This document shows positions 60,152 through 64,000 of a DNA stretch of 64,000 bases, one piece after another. Position 1 is the stretch's first letter. Every line of letters begins with the position of its first letter. Under the pieces are notes generated by a model. It had not been told where the DNA came from. It ran no database searches and worked only from the letters and a program-made list of their open reading frames with translations. The position numbers and the translations under genes were made by a program. The stretch comes from Steinernema hermaphroditum (lineage: Eukaryota > Nematoda > Chromadorea > Rhabditida > Steinernematidae): positions 8,742,001 to 8,806,000 of the forward strand of contig CM059625.1 in assembly GCA_030435675.1 (NCBI GenBank), in the 5' to 3' direction.

Positions 60152-61875
60152 TCAATTTCTTGTGAAAAGACATTGAATCGGCGAGAAGTAGCACATTCGT
60201 GGATACGACTTCTTTTCGGAGGCCCTCCGAGCTCGTCTTTCGAGGCGATCAATTAGTTGCTGGTCGACCACGTTCTGTTCAAGGTCGCTGAAAACATGCA
60301 AATTTAGGTGAATGTTTGGACCAGTAATGCGTTAGTGATGGAATACTGTACTTAGTTTTGTTGTGGACGGCATTTATAGAACAGTCAGAGGATTCACTGT
60401 CTTCCTTAAGCCTTAAAGGCCGCATTCGGAGTGTCTCGCCGTCTATTCATTTCTTTTGAGACGCTTTTGAGGATAATCCAAAATCGGAACGGAACGGAAA
60501 CGGGAACTTGTCTGAACAATGTTACCGTAGCCCCACTCATCCAAGGCAACGAAAAATTGCCCTTCTAAGGCTCAAAACAATTCGTGAAACCATTAGTTCT
60601 TTAACGCTGATCCCGCTAGTATGAGCTATATCTAATTTCGATGGTCAACATGCAAGCACATCGGTGGATTTGCATCTTCTGCTCTCTGGAACAACCCGGA
60701 GACGATCGCGGATATCCGAACACCGTGAGAACTCTGGCCTGATGACCAAAACGCTAAGTGTTGTTCGTTTTCCAAGGCTAATGGTCATTTAAAAGATATT
60801 GCAGTACCCGCGGAATCCACTTGATTCACCCTACAACGTATGCAGATTAGTGTAATTAGTGCTTTGGCCTCGGGCATTGCTCGATTAAGAAAATTAGCTC
60901 CTTTGTTGATTAGATTTGATATCCTCACAAGCAACCATTCCATTGCTTATGGACACAATGCGAATAAACGTCATTTCTGAGGTCGGTTGTTTTGGGGCGA
61001 ACAGACCACGATAGAAACAATTTAGTGGCGATAGGAATTTGTGGTTCTGACAGCGCCGATCACGTGTTTTGTGGTACCCAGGTTTCGCCTTTCGTCTTTC
61101 GTCTAATTCCGTTCGTCAAAACCCGCTGGAAGAACAGCGAAAAAGTTGCGATATTGTTGTGGACCAAACCGGGCGACGGCCATTTTTGTTGTCGGAAATG
61201 GTGGTTGAGATGATGGAAACGACAAAACCGGCACATGACATCTTGCTTTGGGCAAGTTTTTTTTTTGTATTGCTCGTGACGTTATTATGACAGGTGAAGG
61301 TAACCTGTAAATTAGATCAGGTTCAATCTTGTCGATCTCTGACGTTTGTGGCGCGTGGGTGTTCGATTGAAAAACGTGATGTGGGGTAAATTTGAACATG
61401 AAAATAAGGTTTCGTCAGCACCATAATTCCATTGTGCTCAACTTTCTCAATATCGTTTTGTGTGTCCCTGGAAAAAACCGCTTCTAGTAAAATATGCGTT
61501 CGGATTCCAAAGCACATCGCAAACCAGCTCATGTCATACCGGTCGGGTAGCGAGTTAACCTGCTCGTGAAGGCTAGAACGGGAAAGGCGCGGAAGCTAAT
61601 ATCGCAATTAACCGGCTTTTATGGGTGGCAATACTGACACTTTTCCGCTGACTGATATATCTCATTTCAGAGTTCAAGGAGAACTTTGACAAAATTAAAT
61701 CAACTAGTTGAAAGGAAACTTGCGCCCGATCCAATATAACTTCTTATTTCAAAACATGCGAGGTAACTTACTTGACCAGAAGTTCGTAAAGGTCGCGGTC
61801 GTACGGCAAAGCAGATACAGAAGGGGCGCTCAATGTGAACGTAAACAAAAGGAGGACGAAGATAAAGGCCTTCAT
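60152..61875 (-). CDS. allatostatin-C-like neuropeptide precursor
   Basis: Three minus-strand exons give a secreted precursor of about 98 residues. Exon 1 (61875-61772) encodes a clear signal peptide [19 protein letters not shown], then [12 protein letters not shown]. Exon 2 (60411-60352) encodes [19 protein letters not shown]. Exon 3 (60287-60152) encodes [19 protein letters not shown], then RRASEKK and the final [18 protein letters not shown]. The KK is a standard prohormone cleavage site, leaving a C-terminal peptide with a C-x6-C ring CYFSPIQC. This closely matches the CYFNPISC ring of arthropod allatostatin C, a somatostatin-type inhibitory peptide. All junction phases agree. The 1.36-kb first intron (acceptor CCTTTAAG) is long for this window, so the link of exon 1 to exon 2 is the weakest part. 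Unlike the insect peptide it has four residues after the usual C-terminal Phe. Confidence 0.6.
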
Positions 61876-63641
61876 GCCACAATCGAGTCAATTCGCGGAA
61901 CTGAAAAAAGAACAAGAATTGATCGAGTGTGAATAGACGCGTAAACACGATGAGTCACTCATGGAGGGCAAACGGATAATAGGTACGATCTGAAGCGCTC
62001 TATGTATAGCACTTAGTGATGCAGCTGATCTGACCGTTGATGCATCTTTTCGTATTCCATTTTGCTCCAGCCGCGCCCCTTTCTTCGGAGGCGCTCCGCC
62101 CACATCTTGTCACTGTGGACCAAGGGACGCATGCAAACAACAAGACTCGGAACAGGCCGCTGAAGAGAACTCGTCTCTGGAACTGGCAACAATTCTGTAG
62201 CAGAAGTGGGGGTTAACCCTGTCACAGATTCGCTTTCATAGCGCATCGTGTGCGATTGATGAACAACGGCAACGTCACACCGATTGCAGCATAAGTGCTT
62301 CAGGCGGTGTACTTTCATTGTAGTGCTTGTCCTCACGTACGTGAACGAAGTCCGCGGTGACATTAAGGAATTAATCTCGAAGCAGACATGACTTCGCGTC
62401 TAACTCGGAATTAGCAAAACATGCGAGTGGCCGACATCGTGTTCGCAGCATTTCCATCCACATTTTAACTTTAATTTCGACCATTTTGTCAAGCGTACCT
62501 ATTTACTCCCTGCATCACATATAGAATCTGTATAGCTACCACAACGTGCGAACACCGCAGGCTCCACACTTGAGCCGCACTGTACGTTTTATCAATGAAA
62601 ACAAAGATAACGCGGCAGTAGCCTGGAGCTTTTTCAATTTAGCGCTGTTTGCGTTTCACCTGCAACGCAAATTGGTTCTCTGGCCTTGCCTTTACCTGAA
62701 CAGAGCTTCCATCAAGCGGAGCAGAACAAAGGAAAAAACCATAAAATATTCAATTCGTAAAAAAATTAAGGCTACTGGTGACAACGCCGAATGCGTAATA
62801 TAAGATGTCATATAATACATAGTGTAATAACATCAGCGGGTAGCCTTGCTCCATAAAGTTAGGCGACATAAGCGTAACTTATCTGGGAAGACACGCGAAG
62901 TTTAAGCTGCGTCATGACCACGTAAACAGTTACATAAATGCGTGAGAACCCGATATGCTGGTCAATATTTCCACTTTGCCTATTGTGAGTCACTCTATTC
63001 TCTAAAGGCCCATGTTCCGCCTAGTTTATTTGCTTGTTCCATTTACCGACGGAGAAAAAGACGAAACTCAAAGCTTCTTTCTCGTCATTCCAATTGACGA
63101 AGCAAGAACTCCGACCGTTGTCCACTCGTCCGGTTAGTGATTCAACGATATCGCTTACGATACCGTCACTGTCGCGCGGCCCCCGCGGCCAAAAGACAAA
63201 AGCAAAAAAAGGAGAGTGACTGTTGCGTATTTGCTTAGAGTGCTCCGAGTAGTGAAAGACGCGGCAAACGCAGACACTGGTCAGCGAAGTAAGCAATTGG
63301 AACTGTCGGACCAATTCCAATTACCCTTCCAGACGAGCTGTCGGGAAAAGGTGCGAAGTGTCTACTCAACAAACAGAACCTCAAAGTGTGAAAGTTATGA
63401 ATAGCGCCATGAAAGAAAAGAAGTCGACTGAGAGGCGGGGGATTGACTACCTCAAAGCAACACCCTATGCGTCGTCTGTAGCCGCTTATGACGCAAGAAA
63501 GCTCTCCGACGGTTTTAGCGAAAGATCCTTTGAAATGTTCTGAAAAGTTTTTAAGCTTGCCTTGTCTCTTTATCACATGAATGTCATAACAAATACACAA
63601 CAGCTTTAAGTACAGAAACGGACCTCGCTGGCACGACTCAT
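61876..63641. other. intergenic, weak coding hints only
   Basis: Frames at 62013-62363 (-), 63011-63133 (+) and 63358-63543 (+) look mildly protein-like. Splice signals near 63134, 63254, 63282 and 63337 would allow a short + strand gene, but several incompatible models are possible and none has recognisable homology. No RNA gene is seen. Confidence 0.35.
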
Positions 63642-64000
63642 TCAAGCAGATGTCACCGCCGGAGTCTTCGGGATTTTGCGTGCGCGAAGGCCTGAATGAT
63701 GGCACTGCATAATTTGGTCCCACTTGGCCAGACAGGAAACGAAGTCCTTACGAAGCGACTTCACACCCCACAACTGTCTTGGAGATGCCTGGAATAAGAA
63801 AAAAACAAACATTTGAAAATGTCAATTTGATCGTTACCTGTGGGCGGCAAAGTTGGAGGCACTGCGGTCCAACATCTTCGACTCCCATATCCTTGCAGCA
63901 TTCGGAGTTGTCGTGGGTTTGCGCACCACAATGCACGATGGCACTAAGGTACTTATAGAGACGGCATCGGCTCGGTTGGATGGTGTGCATTAGCTAGAAT
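63642..64000 (-). CDS. DB-module protein, 3' end (partial)
   Basis: The last two exons of a gene that runs off the right edge. Exon 63993-63838 gives RCRLYKYLSAIVHCGAQTHD then NSECCKDMGVEDVGPQCLQL and CRPQ. Exon 63788-63642 gives DFVSCLAKWDQIMQCHHSGL and ends AVTSA. The pattern C...C...CC...C...C ... C...W..I..CH is the nematode DB domain, a cysteine-rich secreted module often found with Ig or fibronectin III domains. The donor GTAACG and the acceptor TTATTCCAG flank a 49-nt intron. The upstream part, including any signal peptide, is outside the window. Confidence 0.75.

Noticed and set aside
63011..63543. Possible short + strand gene near the right end
   Set aside because: Splice signals allow several incompatible models and none has homology, so no gene is called.

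Overview
This is nuclear DNA from a nematode. Nearly every gene is split by very short GT-AG introns, usually 44-65 nt. The gene set is typical of nematodes: troponin I, an MLC-1/2-type myosin light chain, an OSM-9/OCR-type TRPV channel, a GLY-20-type GlcNAc-transferase II, long trehalose-6-phosphate synthase, PLC-1-type phospholipase C epsilon and a DB-module protein. Several start codons sit directly behind a pyrimidine-rich AG, as expected for spliced-leader acceptors. Moderate GC content, tiny introns and compact genes suggest a clade I worm such as Trichuris. That placement is an inference from memory, not a measurement. All gene models were assembled by eye from splice signals and protein family knowledge.

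Layout. 0-5 kb: troponin I (+) converging on a RUNDC1 orthologue (-). 6-9.3 kb: an SLC17 anion transporter (+) converging on a myosin regulatory light chain (-). 9.6-12.4 kb: a TRPV channel (-). 12.7-13.1 kb: a GC-rich insertion with an 11-bp flanking duplication. 13.6-16.8 kb: FAM32A and the INO80 subunit NFRKB, close together on the + strand and possibly an operon. 17.6-19.3 kb: GlcNAc-transferase II. 20.4-25 kb: trehalose-6-phosphate synthase. 25-28.5 kb: no recognised gene. 28.5-36 kb: a large ankyrin plus FERM protein. 37.7-45.3 kb: phospholipase C epsilon, with a possible alternative last exon. 46.7-48 kb: an SMAP-type ArfGAP. 48-52.8 kb: mostly empty. 52.8-53.7 kb: an unrecognised acidic protein. 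54.6-56.2 kb: a secreted Ser-Gly-rich protein (-). 56.5-56.9 kb: a foldback MITE. 57.7-59.9 kb: a heparan-alpha-glucosaminide acetyltransferase homologue. 60.1-61.9 kb: a three-exon precursor (-) ending in an allatostatin-C-like cyclic peptide. The right edge holds the 3' end of a DB-module gene (-).

The genes do not form one pathway. Troponin I and the myosin light chain belong to muscle contraction. TRPV, PLC epsilon and the peptide precursor belong to sensory and neuromuscular signalling. The most notable results are the allatostatin-C-like precursor, three GC-AG introns (two in one gene), the possible alternative PLC epsilon tail, the foldback element and an apparent insertion lesion in a coding-like stretch.
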